Below are positions 48,621 through 59,065 of a stretch of 64,000 nt of DNA, one piece after another; within the stretch, counting starts at the first letter, position 1; the number at the start of each line of letters is the position of its first letter. The stretch comes from Gaeumannomyces sp. JS-464 (lineage: Eukaryota > Ascomycota > Sordariomycetes > Magnaporthales > Magnaporthaceae). The stretch is taken from positions 8,494,001-8,558,000 of the forward strand of contig NGZR01000002.1 in the NCBI GenBank assembly GCA_002197995.1. Direction: 5' to 3'. A program made the position numbers and the translations under genes. Below the pieces are notes generated by a model that saw only the letters and a list, made by a program, of their open reading frames with translations, had not been told where the DNA came from and did no database searches.

Positions 48621-48934
48621 ATAAGCTAATTAATATTATATATATTTTATTACTATTTTTATTATTATTTTTATTATTATTTTATTATTATTTTCATTAC
48701 TATTCTTATTACTATTCTCATTATTATTTCCATTACTTTTTAAATAAAGAAAACTTTTTTAACAAATAAAATTTATGCAAAACCTGTGCAATTTTTATGC
48801 AAAAAATGACTTTAAAAGTTATTAAAAGTTATTAAAGTCAGTTAAAAAGTCAATCACTAAATCTCAAAGTTAATCACTATGGTAACTTTAACTAACTTAA
48901 CTTTAAAAGTCATAACTTTAACTTTTAACTTTTA

Positions 48935-48952
48935 ACTTTTTTCCCAACCCTA
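48935..48952 (-). repeat. hAT right terminal inverted repeat
   Basis: On the minus strand it reads TAGGGTTGGGAAAAAAGT. The outermost C of the left copy is T here, which fits the C-to-T decay of the whole island. Confidence 0.92.
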
Positions 48953-48984
48953 GTTAAGGCGCAAAGAGAGAAAAAGAGTATATT
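48953..48984 (-). pseudogene. NLR-B coding scrap right of the hAT, with the second TSD copy
   Basis: Read on the minus strand these bases give ILFFSLCALT, which leads directly in frame into ALTPLTTPALG on the far side of the hAT once one TSD copy is removed. It is the only part of NLR-B upstream of the hAT in this window. Its outer edge against the LINE is uncertain by perhaps 15 bases. Confidence 0.65.
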
Positions 48985-49390
48985 TAACGTTAGTAAATCG
49001 GGATTTACCAGTCCCTGCCTCCCAAGGGGCATATAACGTGCTAGCGCTACCTAAGCTTAACACTAAGCTATATGCTGCTATCAAGGCGGCTAACAAATTA
49101 AACCCGAAGGCACACGGGGTCGGGCCGCATTCCGGCGCTCCTTATTAGTAAGCGGGCGATCGGCGGTAAGGCGTATGTATATACGCCAGGGCGTTGTAAA
49201 GCGCTGCGGGTGGTAGTGATGCTGTTGGCCGGCGGGTATGCCGGAAAAGGGGTAAAGCCGGGTTTGGGCGGGGGGGGGGTTTTCGGGACCTCCTTTGGGC
49301 CCGGCCTAAAATGCGGGGGATTAACGAGCCTACTGTTAATCCTAATAGTACAAAGGAAAAGGTTAAGTATAGGCTTTTTGGGCCTTATTA

Positions 49391-52300
49391 TTATCGTCCG
49401 GCGATAGTGTAGTAGTTGGTGGCTTTAACGAACGAAACAAAAAGGGAGGGCTTTTGGAAAAGCCGTTTCCAATATCCGGGCCTATCGAAGGCCGGGGGAA
49501 GGTCCGTTATAAGCCATTTATTTTTTGCCGCCTTAGCCAACCTGCAAAATACAAGGTGGGAAAGGGATTTGTTTTTTCCGCAGCGGCACGGGTTATCGTC
49601 TTCGTGCTGAAATTTTCGGTGGTACCAGTCGAAATCCCCGTGGCCGGTACGTGCGGCTATTAGCCGTTGTAATACCTTTCGGTGCAGCTGCAACGTTTCG
49701 GGCGTGTGTTGTGGTACCGGCGGGAGGCCTATAGCCTTATACCGATCCGGAAGTTATTTTTAAACCATGCGTTCCGGGCGTCCCGGGCTGTTTTCCGGGC
49801 TAAAGCCTTTACTCCGGCTACCGTTGGTTTAAAATGTTAGGGTATTGGCAAAGCCGATCCCAACTTTGCTTCGGCGTTTGCCTTTTCGTTTCCGGGGATT
49901 CCCATATAGCCCGGGGACCAGCGTACGCATACCTGGTATTTATCCATAAAGCAATGGATTTTTTTAAAAGCCCCTTGTGAACTATCAAAGGCCGTGTTTA
50001 AACAGCCGTTAGCCGCCGAGGTGTTATCGAGGCACAAGTGGAAAGTGCAATTGCGGAAGCTTTAAACGGCTTTACGAAGGCCCATTCGGGCCCCTTCCGC
50101 TTCGCCGTCGAACACTTCCGCCAAATGCGCTACCCGGCCGTGCCCGGAAAGTTTGCGTTGGCCGGTTTGGTATATTACCCAGCCGTATCCAACTGCCCCG
50201 TCCTTTGCTTTAAACCCGTCGCTATATATTATAACGTCGGTAGGTGGGAGGGTGCGAAGCCACGCTATAAAAGCTTTTGCGGCTGCGGGCTTTTCTTATG
50301 TGGCCACCGTAAGCCCCGTGTATTTATACGGGAGGTAGGCCGGGCGGGTGCAAGCCGGAAGGAGTCCGGCCGTCCTTTGCAAAAAGGTCGCAAGCCTGCC
50401 GGGTAAGCCTGCCTTAGGCCCTCGGGCGTTAAGGGCCGGCTTGGCCGCTGCGGCCAGGGGGTGATTTTCCGAAACCGTATTTATACGGGCCGCGAAACGG
50501 AGCGCGGGCTTGTTCCAAAAGCGTTTGGGCGCTTAGGATGCCGGATTCGTAATGCAAGGCGTTTATCGGTGCGGTTTTCCAAGCCGGAACCACTGCCCGA
50601 AAGGACGCGGTTAAAGCTTTATCCACCCGTTCGATTAAATGGCCTTAGCGGATATGTTGCTATTGTGCTGGTTTATACGGGTGTGGTTTGGTTTTGCCCT
50701 TATACCACACCTTAGCCCCGTATAAAGCCGTGGGGATTATAACCGTCGTAACGGCTTTATGTACCGAATGTGCCGGTATCCCCCCTATCGAGTTCGTAAG
50801 CCTCCGGAAGTGGTTGGCAACGTTTTGGGCTTTTGCAGCCCTATTATCGACGTGGGTTTTAAAATTAAGCCGTTGGTCGAAAAGGACCCCTAACTACCGT
50901 AAAGCTCCTATAGCTTATTGTATGATAAAGCCTTCCGCCGTAACCGCTGGGGTTATAGGGTTTTTCCGTTTGGAAAAATGCATAAATTCGCATTTCCCCG
51001 GGTCGAAAGCAACCTTATTAGCCTTGCCCCAACGTAGGATTTCCGTAACCGTAGCCTTTGCTTTACGGGAGCACTTTTCCGGGGTGCTACCCGTTACGCA
51101 AATGCCTATATCGTTCGCGTATCCGTACTTAACCGCTTTTGCTTTAGGTAGGATTTCAGCCATATAAAGCATAAACAGGACCGGTAACGCCGGTAACCTT
51201 TGGGGTAGCCCGCAGTCCGGGGAAAAAGGGGGTGCCGTGGCGTCCTCCAAACGCACTTTAACCACCCTGTTTCCTGCAAAAAATAATACCCATCGTATTA
51301 ACGTTGGATCCTAACCTTGTTTTAAAAGTCTTCGAAAAAGCCTTTGGCGGAATACGGCGTTAAAAGCCTTTTATACATCCATGGTAACGAGGGCGGCCGA
51401 TTTATGCTTTTGGAAGGCCCGTTTTACCTCGTGGGCTACGCATGCCGTTAAATCGATGGCGGCCTTTTTCGGGGTAGCCCCGGCGTGTTACGGGGTTATA
51501 AGCCCGTGTTGTAATGCGAGGGACGCCATCCGCGAAGCCACCAGCCGCTCCAGCCCTTTCCCTAAGCACGGGAGCAAAGCTATCGGGCGATAGGATTTTA
51601 AGTCCATTATATCCGTTTTATTCGGCTTTTTCAGCATAACTACCTCCGCTGTGCGGAAAGGGCCCGGGTGGTGCCCGGCCTTAAGCAGGCTTTAAAAAGG
51701 GCTTTAACGTATTCCCCTATTGCCGGCTAAGCCGTTGTAAGCAGTTTAACCGTTAAGGAGTCGACGCCCGGGGCCGTGTTTACCGTGCCGACGGTGCACT
51801 TCCGGCATTCCTTTAAAAGGACGTGGGGGTCCCACGGGATTTGTGCGGTTCCTTAAATAGCCCTTTGCTATAACGGGTCCTTTTGTAAATCGTCCTCCGC
51901 CGTAAACCTACGAAGGATTTTGCGACCTAATGCTTCCGCTTTATCCCTTAGGGTTATTATAAACTCCCCGTTAATATTTAACGGGGGAAGCCGTATAGCG
52001 GGTGTAAGTTTATGCCATTTTACAGCACGGTATAACGCTTTCGGGAATCCACTTTTTTTAGCACGCTAGCCTAATGCTGTTTTTTAGCCGTTCGAACCGT
52101 AGCTTTTAAAGCACGGGCTTCGGCCGTAAAAGGCCGCCGTTTCCCATAGCTTTTGCGAGGTCCCGTTAGGCGTTGGCGCACTTTTCGTTCCACTAAGATT
52201 GGCCTTTTCTTTTGGCTTTAGGCCCCCGGCCGAAGGCTATTAACGCATTTTTTAGCAGGTTTGTTAATGCCTCGGCCGCTTTATCCAGGTAATCCGTAAT

Positions 52301-53060
52301 GCTTGGATTTAAAAGTGGCGGTAGGCTGCCGGCCCCCGTTACTACCGCGTTTGCGAAAATCGGTAGTTTATCGTTTAATAGCGTAACACGCCGGCAATCC
52401 GGAACGGAGTTATTAGGTTTAGGGACCTTAATCCGTATCGAGCGGTGGTCCGAATCGGTTGCTAACGAAGGGTCGATTTCCGCTGTTGCTAAAAGGGCGT
52501 TGGAAAAGGTAAATCCAAAACGCCCCCATCGTTATGCGTAGGTTGGCCTGGGTCGGTAAGTAGGAGAAGGTTATAAGTATTAGCCCATTGGGCTATATCC
52601 TGGCCCTTATTCCTATTACCCCTAACCGGATCCCACGCCGGGGACCCTGCGTTAAAGTCCCCAGCTATAATGCATTTTGCCGTTGGGCGCTAACGTAGTA
52701 AAAGGTCCAACGAGGGTTCCGAAGGGTCCCCTAAAGGCCTATATACGTTAACGAAAGTGCACTCGGCGACGGTAAGCCAAAGGATGTCCCGGGTGCTGCC
52801 TGCCGGCCGGTCCGCTACGGGCTAAAGCCCCGGGTCCTTCCGTACGTAAGTTATTACCCGAGGCCTGGTTTGGTGGTCGTGCCAGCTATTTACCGGAGTA
52901 AATAGCTCGTACGACGGGTGGGTGCAAAGCATAAGCTTCCCTTTCCACGCACTAGGGGGCTTTTGCATTAGCACCACGTCGATATTTTAGCTCCAAGATA
53001 GTTGGAGTAAAGTAGCCCCCGCTTCCCAACTACGTCGAACGTTCGCTTAGGCGGCGGTTA
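49391..53060 (-). pseudogene. LINE ORF2 (endonuclease-RT-RNase H)
   Basis: Endonuclease: IIAGDFNAGSPAWDP near 52650. Reverse transcriptase: PVLFMLYMAEILPKAKAVKY then GYANDIGI near 51130, where YADD has become YAND. RNase H: LDNTSAANGCLNTA and VRWSPGYMGIPGNEKAN at 49870-50035. A final zinc motif PCRCGKNKSLSHLVFC lies at 49540-49620. Stops and shifts interrupt the frame. Confidence 0.85.
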
Positions 53061-53184
53061 CAGCACGGCGTTCGGGGCGAAGCCCGGGCGCCGGGCCCTA
53101 TTGCCATGCGTTTGTTATATCCGGTTGGCTGCTGGCATACGTAAAAGCGGCGTTAATGTATTGGGGGCTTTGGCTTTGGGGTTG

Positions 53185-55083
53185 TTAGCCAACGGTACCG
53201 TCGGTTTCCTCCGGGGGGTTTCCGGTTATTTCGATAGCCCTTTTAGGCTCGGGGAGGTCCAGTTCCATATCCGCCAGTACTTCGTATTGGTTGTTGAAAT
53301 TAACCCTAAGCCTTTTAGCAGGGTGCCTTTCCCTGCTGGCCGTACGGGTTACGCCCTCGGGGGCCGGCGAATTCGCCGGGCTTGCCACGGCAGCGGTTGC
53401 GGGGGCGGCGGCGGCGGCGGCGGGGGTAACGGAATAAGCGGCGTTACCGGTGTCGGCCGCGGGGCTAGCATCGGCGGTAGCGGCCGTGGTAACGGTAGCG
53501 TTAGCGGTGGTAATGGTGGCTACGGTAATGGCGGTAACGGTCGTAAAGTCCGCCGTCGAATTCGCGGTTGGGGCGAAGTTGCCCGTAGTAATTGCGGTTG
53601 CGGAAAGGGTGTTAGCGGCGGCAACGGCGGTGGCGGTAGCAACGGCGGCTTCCGCCGCCTTTGCCGCCGCCCGGTACGCTTGTGCGCTTAACCTCCTAAC
53701 GGCCCCTTTTTCCTTATAAGTTAAGTGCTTTAGCATTTTGTTTACCCGTACGGGCTTTATGGGGCAATTCGGGTGGTTGGCAGGGTACGGGCCCGAGCAG
53801 TTCGCGCATTGCGGGGGGGCCGTACACGGTTGTACGTGCCGGTCGTCGTTTATTTTCCCGCACCGAAGGCACCTATCGGCCCGGGCGCAATTGCGGGCCA
53901 CGTGGAAGCCGTGGCAGCCAAGGGTGTGCTGGGTAACCGGCGGGTGTCGTTGTACGCGGCGTGAAAAGGAAGTGATCCCCCAAAGCTTAAACCCGGCCAT
54001 TTGCGTATAAAGGGATATAATCCACGATATACGCCCTTAATGGTTAACGCCGGCCCCGGAAGGCTTAACGTTTACCGGTTTGTGCTTTGTTGGGCTTCCA
54101 CTTCCTCCCGAACCAGTTTATCCGATACCGGGACGCATTGTTTAAGGCCGTTGGTTAAGGAGGTAAGGCAGCCGGAAATTACGTAGTTATACTAAATTTC
54201 GGGCTTTTCGATCCTTTCGGCGTTATATAAACGGCCTAGTTCGGATCGGTGTTGCAAAAGCCGGCTTTAAATATCGGCCGTTTTTGCTTTTAATACGAAC
54301 CCGGTAGGGGTTCGGTACGCCTCCGGGACGTCGGCCGTCGTAAACGGCAGGTCCCTACTGTCGGCAAGGGCTTTGCGAATGCTAAAGCCCGTTTGTTAGT
54401 TAGCCTAAGCCTGCCGTTCTTCCGGGATCCTAACGAACACCCGGAAATCGGCTTTAAAGCCTGTTGGTAAACGGGGTGCCCGGGTAGTTTGGGGCGTACG
54501 GCCCCGAAAAGCTTATGCGGGTTATTGGTGTTATTAGTGGCCCTCCCGGGCCACCGACGCGTAAGTGGCCGGGGGCGCGCGTTGCGAGGGCTCCGGGGCC
54601 CCGTATAAGCTTCTTTCCTTTTCGGCCGGCGTAGGTAAGCCGAAAAGGGCTTGTTTAGCGTAGTCGATAAAGCAATCTTTCCAGCCGTTGGCTTCGGGGA
54701 TTGCTTCCGCCGGAAGGGAGGCAATGCCGGCGTCGATAAATCGGGCCAGCGTAGCGCAAATTAGGGCCGTTTGTTGTTGTTTGCGGCTATAGCTCGCAAT
54801 AATTTCCTCCGCGGCCGCCGCGGCCGACCCGACAGGTGGGCGCGTACGCCGGCGTTAGGGGAGGGGGGGAGGGGCACCTGTGCCGGTGCTGCCGTCGTGG
54901 GAGCCTTCCTGGCCCTAATCGGGCCCTGTTGGGTGTTGCTAATTCCGCAACGGGGACGGCGTAGTCGGGTGCGCTAACGCGCGGGGGGCCCGGGTGGCAG
55001 CGACGCGTTCCTCCGGGCCGTTGGGCCGACGAGGAGGGCGCGCGCCACCCTATTGGCCGAAGGGGGGCTGTTGGCAACGGCAT
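53185..55083 (-). pseudogene. LINE ORF1 (gag-like, zinc knuckles)
   Basis: The frame near 53770-53900 contains HTLGCHGFHVARNC, RCLRCG and CANCSGPYPANHPNC, a set of Cys/His knuckles as in Tad and related LINE ORF1 proteins. An Ala-rich linker follows. The N-terminal part (54787-55083) starts MPLPTAPLRPIGW and is Pro/Arg-rich. Confidence 0.75.
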
Positions 55084-56175
55084 GTTGCCGTCGCCAGCGC
55101 CGTTGGCGGGCGTGGTTATTGGTGTTGGGTCGCTAATTGGCGGGTGTTAAGGATTTGTATGCAATTTGGCAGTGTGCACTAACAGCGCAATGCCAAGAAT
55201 TGGTGAATTCGAGGAAGGTGTGGTTAAGGCGCAGAGAATGAACCCCAGAACCTGTTTTGCGCGAAAATCCTCGTCGGGGGGCACGCGGAGCCATATGGAG
55301 TCGTACATTTCACCGATGTCTTTCGGCACAGCGCTAAGCCGAGCGCGTATCGACAGCGGGGACGAGTTTGACAGTTGCTCCAGGCCATCGATCACGAGCT
55401 CTCCAAGCCGATACATTCCGGCTGCACGCTTTCGAAGCCCATTGATGATCTCGTCCTGGAAGTCCGCAAATTCCGGTCGCGACTGGACGAGCTCCGAAAC
55501 CCTAACTACAACGAAAAGTCCCAAGTCGGAAGCCATGGCCGGGGTCGAGTCCAGGTCCAAAATAACCGCCGTTGGGAATTCCAGTCCACATACGGCCTAG
55601 ACGTGATGATGAGTCTAGAGTACCGGGGACTCGGTGCCATAATATCTGACACCCTGCGCAAGTCTTTGACGAATTGCCTGCAAGGTGTAGGATCGCATTC
55701 ATCGAAAGCGTCGATTAGACAAACAATGCCGGTATTATCTGGTGATGTAAGAACGGCGCAAAATGACTTTAGAAGCTGTGTATAAGTCCAGTCCGCTGCG
55801 GATGCGCTCCTTGGTACGACGTAGCGAAAAAGATTGGGCTGGCTTTCGAGTATTTGGCGAAGTAGCGAAGAGAGGATTTTTTCGGGTGGCCTGCGAGAAG
55901 CTTCGGTCTGTTTGCAGGCAAAGAACGCCACGGTCCCAGTGTTGTCGGCTGTCATCCGCTTAAATATATGGCGAGCAGGACTGACTTGCCGCACCCCGGC
56001 TTCCCTTTGATGTGCATGATAGGCTGCCCCGTGCTGTCGCTCCAGTGCTTGAACTGGTCACAATCGGAAACCCACTGCAGCGTTTGGGCTATCGGATCCG
56101 CGACAAGCTTCAAGTTGCCTTTGACATCGTAGGTGGAAAGAGACAAGAGGTAAGACTGGCGCTGACCATGACTAA

Positions 56176-56221
56176 GAGGCTCTATCGGGGAACACACCTT
56201 TTTTGCTATTGGCACGCACCC
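56176..56221 (+). repeat. MULE terminal inverted repeat, one end
   Basis: 46 bases, from GAGGCTCTATC to GCACGCACCC, identical to the complement of 58928-58973. Confidence 0.95.
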
Positions 56222-56443
56222 CCACCCCGATATCGGTGCGCATGGACTTTTTTATGGCGCACCCACACAACGAACATAAGCTTTAATGCAAGCAGGGCTT
56301 AATTAACAGGAGGAAGGAAATAAAAGTTATCGCCACGAGCAAATTATTAATAACGATTAAAAACGCGGTGTTAAACCGCCAAATTACATGGAAAAGTGCA
56401 AGGGCACGGCGTTAAGTCCGTTTATTTAGGGCTACAAAAGTGC

Positions 56444-58400
56444 CTAAGAACTCGCAAAAAAATTAAAAAACTCGTTAAATGCCGGCGCAGGCGCTGGAGA
56501 GGGCGCGGAAGCCTTCCCGGCCGACCGTAGGGGCAGGGCGGCCGGCGTTAAAAGCAGAAGGGTGCCGAGGGTAAGCACAGGCCTTTCCGCCTCGTTAGCC
56601 TCGTCAGCCTCGTCAGCCTGCCGTAGGGAAGGCCTTTGTTCGTATTGCGAGAGGTTTCGCTTGGCGCCGGCACGGATACCCGTGCGGGTATTGCGTGGGC
56701 GCCGCGCCGGCCCCTCGTTACCAAAGGGGCCGGACTTTCGAGGACGGCCTTTGTGATTGCCTACCGGATTTGTAACCCGGAGTAGGGGATTTTCCGTATC
56801 CCGGCTACCCTTTCGCAGCCAAAAGCGGCTTACAAAGTCGATTTGCAAGCCCGGAAAGTTGAGATTTTTTCGTTAAGCGTTGTGCAAATTTAAAAGCTCG
56901 TAGAGGCAGGGCAGGCCGTACTGCTTACGCGTGGCGCGCGTGTAAGGAGGTAGGGAAAAGCCGTTAGGGTGCAGTTGGGAGGGCAACGTTGCTAACGCAC
57001 GCTTATGCATCTAATTAAAGAGATTAAAGCACCAAAAAAAGGCACGTAAAAGTAACTGCCTTGCTTATAAACCTCCCGCAGTAGTCCTAGCGGATTTTAA
57101 CCCCGGAGGCCTACTAGGCCGCTTTAAAAGCCGCGATCCGGTAATCCGTTTACGTTAAAGTAGCTTTTGCAACCTGTAACAAAGTCGCTTTCGCAAAAAG
57201 GCCGTAGGTTTTAAAAGACCCGTAATTTAATTCCGAGGGTGCCGTGGTAATAAACCCGTTGGTAGGGTTATATTTGGTATAGCAACAAGCCCACTGCCGC
57301 CTTGCTAACCAAACGGACCGCTGCAAGTAGTTAAGCAGGGCCTAAGCCTTTTTATAAGTTTCGAGGGTTGGCGCATAAACGACGTGCTTCCAAAAGGCAA
57401 AAAAGCCGGCCCGGGTATGCTTAACGTCGTTAGGGAGGTGTTGGTATTTGTTGGAGCCCTGCGCCGATTTAACGATCCGGTAGCTGTTTGTAAAGGTTTA
57501 AAGGTCCTCCGTATTAGCCTTATTGGTAGCCTTGTTAATGCCCGGGCCTGCCTCCGGATTTTCACAATCCGACCTATCGGAAACATCCTTCGCCACCCTT
57601 CCAGCCTTTTTAACAGCCGCAATTTTGTTCCATTTCTTTTTAATATATAGGACCACGTTTAAAATTAATATGGTAAACGCATAATTAAAGCGTGCAAAAA
57701 GGAAACGCGCTTAAAGCGGCGCTGCGAAAGCGACTATCCCCGTCGGTAATAATAATTTCGGGGGCCGGAATTTGGGCTTTACTAAGAAATCGCGAAAGGG
57801 AAAAAAAACCCACGCAAAAGTTACTTCGGCTTCGTTTGCAATTAAGGCCTAAAAAATCGGCAAAGTTGTGCGTTCGCTAGTAATATCACCGCCGTAAACA
57901 GGTGCATATTATGCCGGTTGGTTTTGTAAGTGACGTCGATTTGGAAGTAGCGCGAGCCGGCACGAAAATAGAAACGACTTGACGTATATCCAGGCCGCGC
58001 ACCGGAAAGTTGCAGTGCTTTTTTGGCCTTTTATAAGGAAATCCCGAGGGTTAAAATCCTTAAACGCTACCGTAGGCTCGTCGAAAGACCGTAAAAAAGC
58101 GGCCGTAAGTTAGTACCTTTTAGCGTTCTTTTTCTTCCAGGCGGCTCGCCAACAGTATAAAGCAGCAAGTTGCCAAGGCCCGGTAGGGTATCGCCGCCGC
58201 AGGAGGTTAAGGATCGCACGCGTACGTATCGTAGGGTCGGCGAAAAGAGGGCGCAGGAGCTTCCACTGCCGTTCCGTGACTTGGGAGGCGAGGGCGGTAA
58301 CCTCCGTGGCGATACCTTGATCCGGGCCGTGGCCCTCGTGCTTAGAGTTAATCATCCGGGCGTTCCAAAGGTTTCCGTTAGCTTTAAGCCTTTGCAAAAT
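56444..58400 (-). pseudogene. MULE transposase remnant
   Basis: At 58110-58397 the frame reads WNARMINSKHEGHGPDQ and QVTERQWKLLRPLFADPTIR, which is the N-terminal region of fungal Mutator-like transposases just downstream of their FAR1-type DNA-binding part. Further on come broken pieces of the catalytic core. The C-terminal part (56444-56848) is Arg/Lys-rich with GRPRKSGPFGNEGPARRPRN. Stops and frame changes make it non-functional. Confidence 0.7.
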
Positions 58401-58683
58401 GATCCCCCACGGGCAGTTAGCAATCTGGGAGTCCGGGACCGGTTGCGCAACCCTCGGGAAGGCCGGTTTCTTTGCCTAAAAGAGCAGAGAAAAGCGCTTT
58501 TTTCAGCAGGCCCTCGCTGTCTTTAAGCGTGCGTGCGGTAGTTACAGGCCCGTTTTGTTGAAGTAGCCACGGTTAAGGGCATTGACGAGGCTTTGGAAGG
58601 TAGGGTAAAAGGTAGAGAGTACCGCGGTAGGCTCCCTGATCCAGGGCCGCCCGTCCCAAAGCGCGGGACCGGCGGCCTCGTTT

Positions 58684-58753
58684 GCAGAGGGCTGATAGCC
58701 TCGTCTGTAGAGGGGCTATCAGCCTCGTTGCAGAGGGGCTATCAGCCTCGTCG
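58684..58753 (+). repeat. Three tandem GGGCTATCAGCCTCGT-type units
   Basis: Three copies of a 22-24 base unit (GCAGAGG-GGCTRTCAGCCTCGT, the first with a small change) inside the MULE near one end. Confidence 0.8.
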
Positions 58754-58927
58754 TCGCTCGAGATCGCGATAACTTCGTTTATGGCAGTTGGTTGTTGTGC
58801 TATAGAGAAAATGCACGGAAAACGATTTAAAATGCACAGAAAATGTTTGAACTATGGGGATTCCCGGCGAATTTGCGGGGTTCCGGCATCGGATAACACA
58901 GGGGGCGCACAGGCCAAAAGTGGAGAA

Positions 58928-58973
58928 GGGTGCGTGCCAATAGCAAAAAAGGTGTGTTCCCCGATAGAGCCTC
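58928..58973 (-). repeat. MULE terminal inverted repeat, other end
   Basis: 46 bases, on the minus strand identical to 56176-56221. That the two arms are still identical suggests the insertion is younger than the C-to-T-riddled elements nearby, or that the arms escaped mutation. Confidence 0.95.
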
Positions 58974-59065
58974 ATGACTAAGGAGCACTACAGGAGCATT
59001 ATCAGTCAAATCAGTGGAAATAAACCTCAAATTTTGCAAGCTAGGTAGGTATCAGGTGCTCTTAC

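Larger units (their letters stand above)
25815..48952 (+). mobile_element. hAT DNA transposon, 23.1 kb including nested insertions (about 4.1 kb of its own)
   Basis: The ends are inverted repeats: CAGGGTTGGGAAAAAAGT on the left, and the complement of TAGGGTTGGGAAAAAAGT on the right, 17 of 18 matching. They are flanked by the 8-bp duplication GTTAAGGC. Both ends carry many copies of AAAGTTA/AAAGTCA-like subterminal motifs. Subtracting the Gypsy and Copia insertions and their duplications leaves 4,145 bases, a usual size for a fungal hAT such as Restless. The transposase is on the plus strand in two pieces, split by the Copia. It is heavily mutated C to T, with many stops, so the element is dead. 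Confidence 0.9.
48985..55170 (-). mobile_element. Tad-type LINE (non-LTR) retrotransposon, near full length
   Basis: ORF1 and ORF2 follow each other on the minus strand in a LINE order: gag knuckles, endonuclease, reverse transcriptase, RNase H, terminal zinc motif. No LTR or inverted repeat is found. The two ends are approximate: at the high-coordinate side NLR-A coding stops near 55170-55180, and at the low-coordinate side a scrap of NLR-B coding starts near 48984. It is less AT-rich than the hAT/Copia block but carries stops and C-to-T-like changes. Confidence 0.85.
56176..58973 (-). mobile_element. MULE DNA transposon, 2,798 bp, inserted in the NLR-A linker exon
   Basis: Perfect 46-base inverted repeats (56176-56221 and 58928-58973) begin GAGGCTCTATCGGGG. 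The direct duplication ATGACTAA stands at 56168-56175 and 58974-58981 (TTAGTCAT in the gene's sense). Deleting the element and one duplication copy joins the host exon in frame (…LLSH then GQRQSYLL). The interior codes on the minus strand for a mutated MULE transposase. Confidence 0.93.

Noticed and set aside
53101..53691. Glycine-rich plus-strand frame
   Set aside because: It is the complement of the Ala-rich linker of LINE ORF1.
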